Positions 1 to 8,099 of a stretch of DNA of 52,768 bases are shown piece after piece. This DNA is from an uncultured Flavobacteriaceae bacterium (GTDB lineage Bacteria > Bacteroidota > Bacteroidia > Flavobacteriales > Flavobacteriaceae). The notes beneath the pieces are model-generated. The model made no database searches. It saw nothing but the letters and a program-made list of their open reading frames with translations, and was not told the origin of the DNA. The position numbers were made by a program, and so were the translations under genes. How positions within the stretch are numbered: the stretch's first letter is position 1; each line of letters begins with the position of its first letter. The stretch is from assembly GCA_905479095.1 (NCBI GenBank), contig CAJQLD010000064.1, positions 1 through 52,768 on the forward strand, in the 5' to 3' direction.

Positions 1-1901
1 CCATAACTTGCTCTTAATTTTAAGTTATTTAGCCAAGAACTGTCTTTTAAAAACGCCTCTTCAGAGACATTCCAACCAACAGAAGCCGATGGGAAATACC
101 CTACATTATTATTGTTAATATGAGAGAATTTCGAAGATAAATCTCTACGTAATACTCCTGAAATCAAGTATTTACCCTTAAAGTTATATTGTACTCTTGT
201 GAATAATGAATACAAACGGCTTTCGAACTGTCCCTTTCCAAACGCTAACTCAGTATCCGTATAACGGTAATCCGCCTGCCCTAAATCCCATACGGATTGG
301 TCTGGAGAGTTATTCCCGTTTTCCGATGTTAAGTTATACCCATAATAAAAGCCTTTAGTTCTAAAAATAGAGGCTCCTAATAATACCGTTAAATTGTGAT
401 TCTCCTTGAAGGTATTCTCATAAGTAATATAACCATCCCAGGTAAAGTCATCAAAATCTGCTCCATTATCTACGATTTCATTTTTAAATACATTAATATC
501 GTTATCCTTGTCGACTAGAGTTAATGATTTCCCATTGCCATAATCAACCTCTGGTCTAAATATATCATCACGTACATTAGAATGGTTAATTTGAAATTTT
601 GAACTTGCTGTGAAATTATCCAAAAAGGTGTAGTCTAAGCCTAAAGTGCCACTCACTTTGGATACGCGAGTGGTATTATAATTATTAACGACTTGCGCTA
701 ATGGATTAACAATTTCAGCCTGTAATATATCTGTTGACAGAGAATAGTTACCGTCCACATCTCTAGTTGCTAGGTTCGGATTGATATTGACTGCATTATA
801 TAAAACGGCTCCGATACCACCTTCAGCGAGGTTGTTTTTTTCTGAAGTTGTGTGTAATCCTATTGCTGTAATTTTTAAATTATCTAATATATCGTATTGA
901 TAATTTAATCTTGCAGTGAGTCTATTGTAATTGGATTTGCCTAAACCTACAATACCGTCTTGGTCTAAATAAGAAGCTCCAAATGAATAGGTTGATTTTT
1001 CTGTTCCACCACTGGCACTAAAATTCACATTAGAGATGATAGCCGTTTCAAACACTTCATCTTGCCAATCGGTACCCATCTGTGGGTATACAAAAAACTT
1101 AGTCGTATCTGCAGCATCATTTACATAGATAGCAAAATCTGTTGGATTTAATAGATCCAACTTTTTACTGGTTTGTTGGATACCAGCATAAGTGTCAAAT
1201 TGAAATTTTAAATCAGAATTTTTTCTTCCTGATTTTGTAGTAATTAGGATGACTCCATTTGCTGCACGCACTCCGTAAATACCAGCGGTTGCATCTTTTA
1301 AGATATTCATGCTTTTAATATCACTTGGATTAACTACAGATAAATCTTCTATAACGTTTCCATCAACTAGTATTAAAGGCCTACTATCTCTATTTGTAGA
1401 AATTCCACGAATTCTAATATTAGATCCAGAACCTGGCGAACCCGAGTTTGAAGTTACATTTACGCCGGCTACTTGCCCTTGTAAAGCTTGTTCAATTCTC
1501 ACTGGATTTAGTTTTTCAATCGCTTTAGAACCTATAACCGTAACAGCTCCAGTGACTTCTTTTTTCTTTTGAGTTCCATATCCTATCACAACAACCTCGT
1601 CAAGAGATTCATTGTCTTCAGTTAAAGAAACCGTCATGTTTACCGAAGCTGGCAATTCTTTAGGTTCAAATCCTAAATAGGTGAATTCTAAAATGGCTCC
1701 AGGAACTACATTTGAGATGGAGAAGTTTCCATCAAAGTCTGACACTGCGCCTGTGTTGGTGTTTTGAACCTTCACATTTACTCCTATAAGGGGCAAAGCA
1801 TCAACACTTGATGTTACAATTCCGTTGACTGTGATATTCTGAGCTGAAGCAGTTGCTACAAACAGAATCACAATCAATACATAATAAGTTGTTTTTTTCA
1901 T
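1..1901 (-). CDS. SusC-like TonB-dependent receptor (partial, C-terminus beyond the left edge)
   Basis: An open frame runs from an ATG at 1901 to the left edge without a stop, covering about 633 residues of a receptor that normally has about 1000. It has a signal peptide ending in SAQ, a carboxypeptidase-regulatory-like domain with the VSDFDGNFSI and LEFTYLGFE motifs (about residues 24-105), the SusC signature VVIGYGTQKK, and a plug domain with SGSPGSGSNIRIRG and LKDATAGIYG. The beta-barrel then runs to LKLRASYG at the edge. SusC proteins form the TonB-driven outer membrane pore for oligosaccharides and normally pair with a SusD, which should follow to the left. It lies 469 bp downstream of the locus A GH16 gene on the same strand, so it may be a further unit of that locus. 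Its first 85 codons are almost identical at the DNA level to those of the SusC at 8100-11114. Confidence 0.93.
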   Translation of the reverse strand, partial: MKKTTYYVLIVILFVATASAQNITVNGIVTSSVDALPLIGVNVKVQNTNTGAVSDFDGNFSISNVVPGAILEFTYLGFEPKELPASVNMTVSLTEDNESLDEVVVIGYGTQKKKEVTGAVTVIGSKAIEKLNPVRIEQALQGQVAGVNVTSNSGSPGSGSNIRIRGISTNRDSRPLILVDGNVIEDLSVVNPSDIKSMNILKDATAGIYGVRAANGVILITTKSGRKNSDLKFQFDTYAGIQQTSKKLDLLNPTDFAIYVNDAADTTKFFVYPQMGTDWQDEVFETAIISNVNFSASGGTEKSTYSFGASYLDQDGIVGLGKSNYNRLTARLNYQYDILDNLKITAIGLHTTSEKNNLAEGGIGAVLYNAVNINPNLATRDVDGNYSLSTDILQAEIVNPLAQVVNNYNTTRVSKVSGTLGLDYTFLDNFTASSKFQINHSNVRDDIFRPEVDYGNGKSLTLVDKDNDINVFKNEIVDNGADFDDFTWDGYITYENTFKENHNLTVLLGASIFRTKGFYYGYNLTSENGNNSPDQSVWDLGQADYRYTDTELAFGKGQFESRLYSLFTRVQYNFKGKYLISGVLRRDLSSKFSHINNNNVGYFPSASVGWNVSEEAFLKDSSWLNNLKLRASY

Positions 1902-2147
1902 AAAATAAGATTTGGTTTAATTATTCCATAAAATTAGGCTCAAATATTAATAATATTACATAATTAACCGCAACAAAAAATATACATAGTAAAATAAATG
2001 ACAATAAATTATCAAATTGACAAGGGATCAAAGAAGGAAATCATTGAGTAAAAACAAGTGTAAAAACACACTAACATTTTAAAAATGTTGTGGTTGTGTA
2101 GCGGAGCAAATGTGAAATGTGGTTTTTAAGCTTCTAAAATCTATTCA

Positions 2148-2205
2148 ATCAAACTGTGTTATAAAGAGATGTTTTCAGAAAAATCTCTTTATAACACAGT
2201 TTGAT
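2148..2205. repeat. Perfect inverted repeat, 23-bp arms, 12-nt loop
   Basis: The left arm 2148-2170 (ATCAAACTGTG...AAGAGAT) is the exact reverse complement of the right arm 2183-2205. The loop is 2171-2182. Neither side is followed by a strong T-run, so this is not a textbook terminator. It could be an RNA stem protecting or ending the GH16 transcript, or a remnant of a small mobile repeat. Confidence 0.85.
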
Positions 2206-2305
2206 GAGCAAGTACCCACACTGTGGCCAAATTATGGGTGTTATTTTTTTGATAAGCTCCAAAAAGTAATTATAAGCATTTTTGAAGACTTCATCAAATT
2301 GTATG

Positions 2306-2336
2306 GGTTCGGATTGATAATAGTTTAATCCGAACC
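2306..2336. terminator. Stem-loop downstream of GH16 (terminator-like, no T-run)
   Basis: The arms GGTTCGGATT (2306-2315) and AATCCGAACC (2327-2336) are perfectly complementary around an 11-nt loop, 34 nt past the GH16 stop codon. The lack of a T-run on either side makes intrinsic termination uncertain. It may instead be a 3'-end stabilising stem. Confidence 0.5.
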
Positions 2337-2370
2337 AACAACAATCAATGAGTCCTAATAAATTATTGTT

Positions 2371-3483
2371 TTATTGGTAAACTCTCACATAATCAACTTC
2401 CATACTGTCCGAAGTAAAATTAGGGTCTATTGTGCCGCCATTGGACCCACCCATCGCAAGATTAAATATAAAGAAAAAGTTCGCATCAAAAGGCATCGCA
2501 CTACTTGTTGATAGTGAGTAAAATTGTACTCCGTCTAATAATGCTTTGATGCTGCCAGCATTCCATTCTAACGAATACACATGAAATTCTGTAGGGGTCG
2601 CTAAATCTATAGGAAGTCCATAACTAGCGGTAGAATTATTGTTGTTCCAATGACAAGTTGATTGGATATACGTCTTATCTTGGAATTGCTCCATAATGTC
2701 GATTTCGCCACAATAGGGCCAGCCTACAGATCCGAAATTTGTACCAAGCATCCACAGTGCAGGCCATGTTCCGGCAACAGAAGGAAGTTTTGCGCGTATA
2801 TCAATACGTCCATATTTAAAATCAACTTTATTTTGAGTTGTAATACGACCCGAGGTATAGGTGCCGTCTGTTTCTTTAATGGCTTTTATGTTTAAAATTC
2901 CATTTTCAATAAATACATTTTGAGAGTTGCTGGTGTATTTTTGGACTTCTTGATTTCCCCAGCCTCCAGCGCCAAGTTCATAATTCCAATCGCTGGTATT
3001 AATGCTGCCGTTTCCGTCAAATTCATCGGACCACACAAGCGTGTCGTTATTTCCAGAACCTCCCGTCGTGCCGCCTTCTACAAAAACAGTCAGTGTTTTA
3101 CTGGTACTTATTTTTTCATCATCTATTGAATAGGCATAAAAAGTAACCGCCAATTGGTTGGTTCCTGAGGAGTTAACGGTGTAAGAAAAAACACCTGTTG
3201 TATTTTTGGTTTCTGTTCCACTGCCAACTTTAAATCCATAACTAACCGCATCGGTTGCTGTGACCGTACCACTAAAAATACCCGAACCATCGCCTTGAGG
3301 ATTGTCAGCATCTTGTCCTTGGATGTCAATTGTGGCCACAATATTCGTGGGAACGATCCCTTGTTCATTTCCGTCGTCGCCGTTCCCTTCGCCTGAAGAA
3401 CCGTCATCGCTAGAAGAGCAGCCTGCAATAGAGAATCCTACTAGAAGCGTAAAAAAAAGAGTTAAAATAGTTGAGTGTTTCAT
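2371..3483 (-). CDS. GH16 endo-beta-1,3-glucanase (laminarinase-type) lipoprotein with PKD-like N-terminal module
   Basis: This is a 370-residue lipoprotein with a lipobox ending at Cys22. A Ser/Gly/Asp-rich linker leads into a PKD-like module (about 45-135) and then a GH16 domain (about 148-370). The catalytic motif GEIDIMEQF is intact, with Glu260 as likely nucleophile, Asp262, and Glu265 as acid/base. The WPALWMLG and DYVRVYQ motifs are typical of bacterial laminarinases. GH16 enzymes of this type cut internal beta-1,3 (or mixed-linked) glucan bonds. The lipid anchor and the neighbouring SusCD genes suggest that it works at the outer membrane. The N-terminal module shares the QDADNPxGDGxG stretch with the upstream binding protein (3553-4503). 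A 36-bp palindrome stands between this gene and that one. The exact linkage specificity is inferred. Confidence 0.93.
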   Translation of the reverse strand: MKHSTILTLFFTLLVGFSIAGCSSSDDGSSGEGNGDDGNEQGIVPTNIVATIDIQGQDADNPQGDGSGIFSGTVTATDAVSYGFKVGSGTETKNTTGVFSYTVNSSGTNQLAVTFYAYSIDDEKISTSKTLTVFVEGGTTGGSGNNDTLVWSDEFDGNGSINTSDWNYELGAGGWGNQEVQKYTSNSQNVFIENGILNIKAIKETDGTYTSGRITTQNKVDFKYGRIDIRAKLPSVAGTWPALWMLGTNFGSVGWPYCGEIDIMEQFQDKTYIQSTCHWNNNNSTASYGLPIDLATPTEFHVYSLEWNAGSIKALLDGVQFYSLSTSSAMPFDANFFFIFNLAMGGSNGGTIDPNFTSDSMEVDYVRVYQ

Positions 3484-3502
3484 GAATTCAAATTTAAGAA
3501 TT

Positions 3503-3538
3503 AAAAAAAAAGAGGCGAAATTTCGCCTCTTTTTTTTT
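3503..3538. terminator. Perfect 36-bp palindrome, intra-operon terminator or attenuator
   Basis: An A-run, AGAGGCGAAA, its exact complement TTTCGCCTCT and a T-run form an uninterrupted palindrome with 18-bp arms. It sits in the 69-nt gap between the stop of the binding protein (3553) and the GH16 start (3483). The GC-rich core with flanking A and T tracts has the form of a bidirectional intrinsic terminator, so GH16 is probably transcribed at a lower level than the genes before it, or has its own promoter. Confidence 0.85.
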
Positions 3539-3552
3539 GTTTGCTAATTTAA

Positions 3553-4503
3553 TTAATTTGCAACCTTGTATTTAGCATACCATGCAAAACCTCCACCTTC
3601 TTGGATAAATCTCACATGTAGTTCTGTGGCGCTAATTGAAATGATATCATAGACTGTTTCGCCAATGTACCAGCCCATAAATCCGCCATCGGATAACTGA
3701 AAACTGGTCATTCTGTAAGGGACATCGTCATAAGAACCCTCAACTGCGGCTTTAGAAGAAGATGGTGAGAATGCTACATTTTTAACTCCAAACATAGTTG
3801 TTGCAACTGTTTCGTCGTGGCAAGCATCGCCCCCGACGCCTATAATTGAGGCATAGGCTCCTGGCACAAAAGCAGGTCCAGCTGTTTGTTCAAATGTTAA
3901 ACCATTTTCAGTATTCGTAAATACAAATTCATTAGTATACATACACGATTTTTCTGGATCGTTAGCTTCAATCGCATTCCACCAATTTGGCCATGCAAAT
4001 TCTCCTCCGCCGTAGTCTTCCGTAACCGGTCCAAGTCCAATATGCAAAGGAATGTCCGAAGCCCATACCCAAGTTTTCGTATCGCCTTCATTAGCTCCAG
4101 CTAAAAAACTTAGTGCTTCCAAATCTTCGAAAGAACTAAATACACGAACGTCTACAGAAGTACTTGACAACACGCCTCCAGTTCCAACAGCATTAATAAT
4201 TACAGTGTAATCATTCACACCCGTTTTAGAATATCGATGCGTTACAACTCCAGAAGCTGCCACCTCTGAGTTGCCATCTCCAAAATTAAATTGATACGTA
4301 ATTCCATTTTCAGCGGTGACAGTAAAAGTCACAAAACCTTCACCATCCCCGTTAGGGTTATCTGCATCTTGACCTACAATCTCTGCAGATACTTGTACAT
4401 TTGTTGGAGTCGTAATAGAACCAAACTCATTGTTGTCGTCCTCGCAACTTGTAAAAAGTGCTAACGTTAGACACAAACTAATTATATATTTTAAGTTTTT
4501 CAT
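3553..4503 (-). CDS. PKD-type surface glycan-binding lipoprotein
   Basis: This 316-residue lipoprotein (Cys20 in LFTSCEDD) has an N-terminal PKD-like beta-sandwich (about 35-125) containing QDADNPNGDGEG and YQFNFGDG. A C-terminal domain of about 180 residues is rich in Trp and aromatic residues (WPNWWNAIE, WYIGE, FAWYAKYKV). That arrangement is common among accessory surface glycan-binding proteins (SGBPs, SusE/F position) of laminarin loci. No catalytic signature is visible. It starts 11 nt after the SusE-like gene and is surely co-transcribed with it. The C-terminal half shows faint resemblance to the duplicated domain of the SusE-like protein (Trp-Trp, acidic and Cys positions). Its role is likely to hold polysaccharide for the SusCD complex. 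Confidence 0.8.
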   Translation of the reverse strand: MKNLKYIISLCLTLALFTSCEDDNNEFGSITTPTNVQVSAEIVGQDADNPNGDGEGFVTFTVTAENGITYQFNFGDGNSEVAASGVVTHRYSKTGVNDYTVIINAVGTGGVLSSTSVDVRVFSSFEDLEALSFLAGANEGDTKTWVWASDIPLHIGLGPVTEDYGGGEFAWPNWWNAIEANDPEKSCMYTNEFVFTNTENGLTFEQTAGPAFVPGAYASIIGVGGDACHDETVATTMFGVKNVAFSPSSSKAAVEGSYDDVPYRMTSFQLSDGGFMGWYIGETVYDIISISATELHVRFIQEGGGFAWYAKYKVAN

Positions 4504-4514
4504 AATGTTTTTTT

Positions 4515-6596
4515 TTAATTTTTAATAAGAAGGAAAGTCCACCAAACACCAGTGCCAGCTTCAATTTCGAGAGTCATTGTATTTGAATCCGCCATTGTAA
4601 CTAAATACGTAATTGTATCGTCAACAGGTGTTCCAAGTTCATTTTCATTGTTGACTTTTGGTAGTCCTAAATAAGCACCTGCGCCAGTAATTGTAAGTGT
4701 GCTAGCAACTTCATCGTAGCTATGTGTAGCAGCGTTTGATCCGTTGTGTGGAGCCACAGGAGCACCACAACCTTCTTCTTCAACATCTACTTGCCATGTT
4801 TCTAACCAACTGTCAGCGCCTAAAACATTAGAAAAACTTCCATCTGCTCCAAACACATAAGTATCATCAAAGAAACAAGTTCTTTCGATGACTTGCTCTG
4901 CAGTTATACTCCACCAGTTTGTGGTTCCTTGTGTTGGCCCAACGCCTAATGACCCTGCTTCTGAAACGACACTCCAAGATCCTGCAAGAGGAGACGGGGG
5001 TGCAGCATCTTTAACTAATTTATAGGTCCACCAAACACCAGTGCCAGCTTCAATTTCGAGAGTGATTGAGTCTGAATCCTCCATTGTAACTGAATACGTA
5101 ATTGTATTATTTACAGGTATTCCATCTTCACCTCCATTGTGTACTTTTGGCAATCCTAAATAAGCTCCTAAACCAGTTATTGTAAGGTTTCCACCAGGCT
5201 GATCATGACTAAAAGTGGCGGCATTGGTTCCGTTGTGTGGAGCTACAGGAGCTCCACAAGCTTCTTCTTCAACACCATCTTGCCATGTTTCTAACCAAGT
5301 ATTATCCCCTACAACATTAGAAAAACTTCCGTCTGCTCCAAATACATAAGTGTCATCAAGAAAACAAGCTCTTTCAATAACTTGATCAGCAGTTATACTC
5401 CACCAGTTTGTGGTTCCTTGTGTTGGTCCAACGCCTAATGATCCTGCTTCTGAAGCTACTCTCCAGGTACCGATTAATGGAGATGGTCCTGCTGGGTCTC
5501 TATAAAAATATAAGTTATCTACAAAGATTGCTCCTCCTACAGGGCTACCTTCAAGTTTAAATTGAATAACATCAGCAAAGTCAACATCTGGGTTTTGATC
5601 TGTGAACACCGAAAGAGGTATGTCAAAAGAGGTCCATTGTTGAGCTGTTAAATCTAATTCATAAGCTGTTTCATTTGGACCAGTACTTATTGGAGAAATT
5701 ATTGCTTCATTTTCATCGGAAGTCCAAATGTCAACATGAATATACTCCATAGAGGATGCATCTACCGGGTTTGAGGTAAAATCAATTCCTTGATAGTTAA
5801 GGTCTGAATACTGAAGCATTGTATCTCCTTCTAAATCAAATTCATTGAATAAAGTCGTTTGATCCCAGTTTGGAAAGAAATCAACATCAGTAATATTTGT
5901 ATAAGCACCACTGTAAATTGAAATTACATCTCCCTCTTCTCTAGAAGGAGGCGCTGGTGCTGACGCTAATGGCGCTTCAATAGCGGTAACCTCGAACTCT
6001 TCAGTATACGTGGTTGTTTCAATAGCAGCTCCCATAACCTCAACAGTAATAGTGTATGTACCAGCTTCTGCGTAATCTAAAGATACCGTATCTCCGATGT
6101 TTGCCGTAACCGGCTCTGTTGCACTTTCTTCGCCAGAATGTACATCATAACTAACCGCAAAATCTGCGTTTGCAGTTATATTGACACGTTTAGAAATCGC
6201 TGCATCATTTTCGATTGTGACTGCTAAATTAGCTGGTGCTTGGAAAGAAACGACTAGCTCTTGAGAAATCGTTGTTTCGAGTCCTGTAATTCCGTAAGCT
6301 GTTGCAGTTACAGTATAAGTACCTTCTTCGTAAATATTTGAAGTTCGGCTTCCATTTTCCACAGAAACAGGGTCAACTGTATCATCTCCTAGAACAACGT
6401 CAAAAGTATAAGCACCTTGAGCTGTTGGAATGATTGTAACTGTTCCTGTATTGTCCTGTGTGACTTGAAAAAGCATAGAAACTTCGGTAGGCGCCTCAAC
6501 ATTTGTTACAAAGTTTAGGTCTTTTTCGTCTTCGACACAACCCGCGAAGGTTAATGCAACAAGACAAAAACTAAATAAATATTTTATTGTTTTCAT
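4515..6596 (-). CDS. SusE-like surface glycan-binding lipoprotein with a duplicated C-terminal domain
   Basis: I prefer the ATG at 6596, which gives a compact signal peptide with lipobox TFAGC; an in-frame ATG at 6605 is also possible. The protein is about 693 residues. It has two PKD/Ig-like repeats (about 30-210), a jelly-roll-like carbohydrate-binding region (about 220-370), and then two tandem copies of a domain of about 160 residues. Each copy starts near GSW/GTW and contains SEAGSLGVGPTQGTTNWW and EAGTGVWWT. No hydrolase motif is seen. It follows SusD directly and is probably the main SGBP of locus A, displayed on the cell surface. The two copies are also very similar as DNA, implying a recent duplication that gives two ligand sites. 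Confidence 0.85.
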   Translation of the reverse strand: MKTIKYLFSFCLVALTFAGCVEDEKDLNFVTNVEAPTEVSMLFQVTQDNTGTVTIIPTAQGAYTFDVVLGDDTVDPVSVENGSRTSNIYEEGTYTVTATAYGITGLETTISQELVVSFQAPANLAVTIENDAAISKRVNITANADFAVSYDVHSGEESATEPVTANIGDTVSLDYAEAGTYTITVEVMGAAIETTTYTEEFEVTAIEAPLASAPAPPSREEGDVISIYSGAYTNITDVDFFPNWDQTTLFNEFDLEGDTMLQYSDLNYQGIDFTSNPVDASSMEYIHVDIWTSDENEAIISPISTGPNETAYELDLTAQQWTSFDIPLSVFTDQNPDVDFADVIQFKLEGSPVGGAIFVDNLYFYRDPAGPSPLIGTWRVASEAGSLGVGPTQGTTNWWSITADQVIERACFLDDTYVFGADGSFSNVVGDNTWLETWQDGVEEEACGAPVAPHNGTNAATFSHDQPGGNLTITGLGAYLGLPKVHNGGEDGIPVNNTITYSVTMEDSDSITLEIEAGTGVWWTYKLVKDAAPPSPLAGSWSVVSEAGSLGVGPTQGTTNWWSITAEQVIERTCFFDDTYVFGADGSFSNVLGADSWLETWQVDVEEEGCGAPVAPHNGSNAATHSYDEVASTLTITGAGAYLGLPKVNNENELGTPVDDTITYLVTMADSNTMTLEIEAGTGVWWTFLLIKN
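4538..4975. repeat. Tandem intragenic duplication, copy 1 of 2 (489-bp period)
   Basis: This stretch is highly similar to 5027-5464, at an offset of exactly 489 bp (163 codons). Long identical runs include the segment that starts with TCCACCAAACACC and the one around CTCCACCAGTTTGTGG. The frame is preserved. Confidence 0.9.
5027..5464. repeat. Tandem intragenic duplication, copy 2 of 2
   Basis: This is the second copy of the repeat at 4538-4975. It encodes the first of the two duplicated C-terminal domains of the SusE-like protein. Confidence 0.9.
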
Positions 6597-6607
6597 AGTT
6601 ATCATTT

Positions 6608-8089
6608 TTAATAGTTTGGATTTTGTGCCCAGTTTCCGTTAGAAAATTGAATCTCTTCAATAGGGATTGGAAATAATTCGTGTTTACCCGTTACAAAGCC
6701 TTCTATGCTAGAAGAGGCTTCACCTGTACGTACTAAATCAAAGAAGCGGTGCCCTTCACCTACTAACTCGACTCGTCTTTCATGGTAAATAGCGGTTGTT
6801 AATGCACCACCAGTCGCGGTCACATTATGCGTTGAATCTCCAAAGGCTCGTTCACGAACTCTGTTTAAATAAGCGAGAGCTTTCGCATCGTCAACATTCC
6901 CTCTGTTGTTTGCTTCAGCAGCCATTAACAATACATCTGCAAAACGAATGGATCGGTAGTTGTTTGGATTGGTTAAATTTTGATCTCCAGTATTTAAATC
7001 TCCTTTACGAGCAATATACTTTCTGTTGTAATAACCCGTATGTTCGTATCCTTCTCCAAAAGTTGCTCCAGTTGAAACTGCCCAAGCATTAATATCTAAA
7101 ATTGACGCTTCTTTTCGAGAATCGCCTTCTTCAAAAACTTCTACCGTTGCTTGTGTTGGCACATTGAAACTATAGCCTGAATCATAGGTAGGTCCAGTAT
7201 GATTACGGATGGAGTTGAAACCAACCGCAACGTTTCCTTCGCTACATTGAAGACAGCCAAATCCAGCCCCTTCAGCATCCGTGTATTGTACTTCAAACAC
7301 CGATTCTACTCCGTTTTCACCGTCATTCTCAAAAATAGTTGCATAATCTAATGCAAGATCATAAGGACCATTATTGATTACGTTGTCTAAAACGGTGGCA
7401 GCTTCCGCAAATTTGTTTTGATACAAATAAGCTTTTCCAAGCAACGCTTCGGCAGCACCTTTGGTCACTCGACCTGTTTGAGGCGCTACGTACTCTAAGT
7501 TATTGACCGCGTATTTCAAATCACTTTCGATAAGTGCATAAACTTCAGCAGGTGTTGACCTTGGAATAGACAATTCATCTCCTGGTGCAAAACGTTGGTC
7601 TACTTTTAGTGGAATCCCTCCAAACCATTTTAGTAATTCAAAATTATAATAAGCTCTTAAAAAAGAGGCTTCCCCTAAGATGACTTCTTTTCCTTCGAAC
7701 TCTATTTTATCTTTAAATTCTAAGATATAATTTGCACGATTCACTCCTGCAAACATCCAGTTCCAGACATCTCTTAAGTTGTTATTAACTTGGGTATGTG
7801 TCATGTCATCAATTTGTTGAAAACCGATCACATCCGTGGCGCTTTCGCCACCACATAGAGTGTTATCAGAAGCAATTTCTCCTAACAATACATTTACGTA
7901 GGAGGCTTGTAATAAGTCATAAGCACCAATAAGTGCCATGTAATAATCATCTTCAGAATTAAAGTAACCCTCTGAATCAATGTTATAGCTTTCTACCTCA
8001 TCCAAAAATTTATCTGAACAAGAGTAAATTCCAGTCGCAATAAAAGCGAATGCTAGAATTGTTGAAAATATGTTTTTGTTATTTTTCAT
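6608..8089 (-). CDS. SusD-like (RagB/SusD family) glycan-binding lipoprotein, locus A
   Basis: This is a 493-residue lipoprotein (Cys24 in GIYSCSDKFLD). It has the SusD N-terminal helical/TPR-like fold with the FLRAYYNFELLKWFGGIPL motif and ends in the typical NGNWAQNPNY tail. SusD proteins form the lid over the SusC pore on the cell surface and deliver oligosaccharides to it. The start lies 10 nt after the SusC stop and the stop abuts the SusE-like gene, so SusC, SusD and SusE form one operon. Confidence 0.96.
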   Translation of the reverse strand: MKNNKNIFSTILAFAFIATGIYSCSDKFLDEVESYNIDSEGYFNSEDDYYMALIGAYDLLQASYVNVLLGEIASDNTLCGGESATDVIGFQQIDDMTHTQVNNNLRDVWNWMFAGVNRANYILEFKDKIEFEGKEVILGEASFLRAYYNFELLKWFGGIPLKVDQRFAPGDELSIPRSTPAEVYALIESDLKYAVNNLEYVAPQTGRVTKGAAEALLGKAYLYQNKFAEAATVLDNVINNGPYDLALDYATIFENDGENGVESVFEVQYTDAEGAGFGCLQCSEGNVAVGFNSIRNHTGPTYDSGYSFNVPTQATVEVFEEGDSRKEASILDINAWAVSTGATFGEGYEHTGYYNRKYIARKGDLNTGDQNLTNPNNYRSIRFADVLLMAAEANNRGNVDDAKALAYLNRVRERAFGDSTHNVTATGGALTTAIYHERRVELVGEGHRFFDLVRTGEASSSIEGFVTGKHELFPIPIEEIQFSNGNWAQNPNY

Positions 8090-8099
8090 CGTGTTATTT

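Larger units (their letters stand above)
1902..2370. other. Gene-free interval between GH16 and the left SusC
   Basis: I find no credible gene in these 469 bp. The interval holds two strong inverted repeats (2148-2205 and 2306-2336) and a small palindrome, AACATTTT/AAAATGTT at 2073-2089. It must also hold the end of the GH16 transcript and, probably, the promoter of the SusC starting at 1901. I could not identify a clean TAnnTTTG element there. Confidence 0.6.

Noticed and set aside
2119-2328. A 69-codon plus-strand open frame
   Set aside because: It consists largely of the 23-bp inverted repeat and AT-rich flanks, has no recognisable protein features, and lies in the intergenic region between minus-strand genes.
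3123-3547. Open frames overlapping the GH16 N-terminal region on both strands
   Set aside because: They are shadows of the well-supported GH16 gene, whose low-complexity linker and PKD-like module leave the other frames open.
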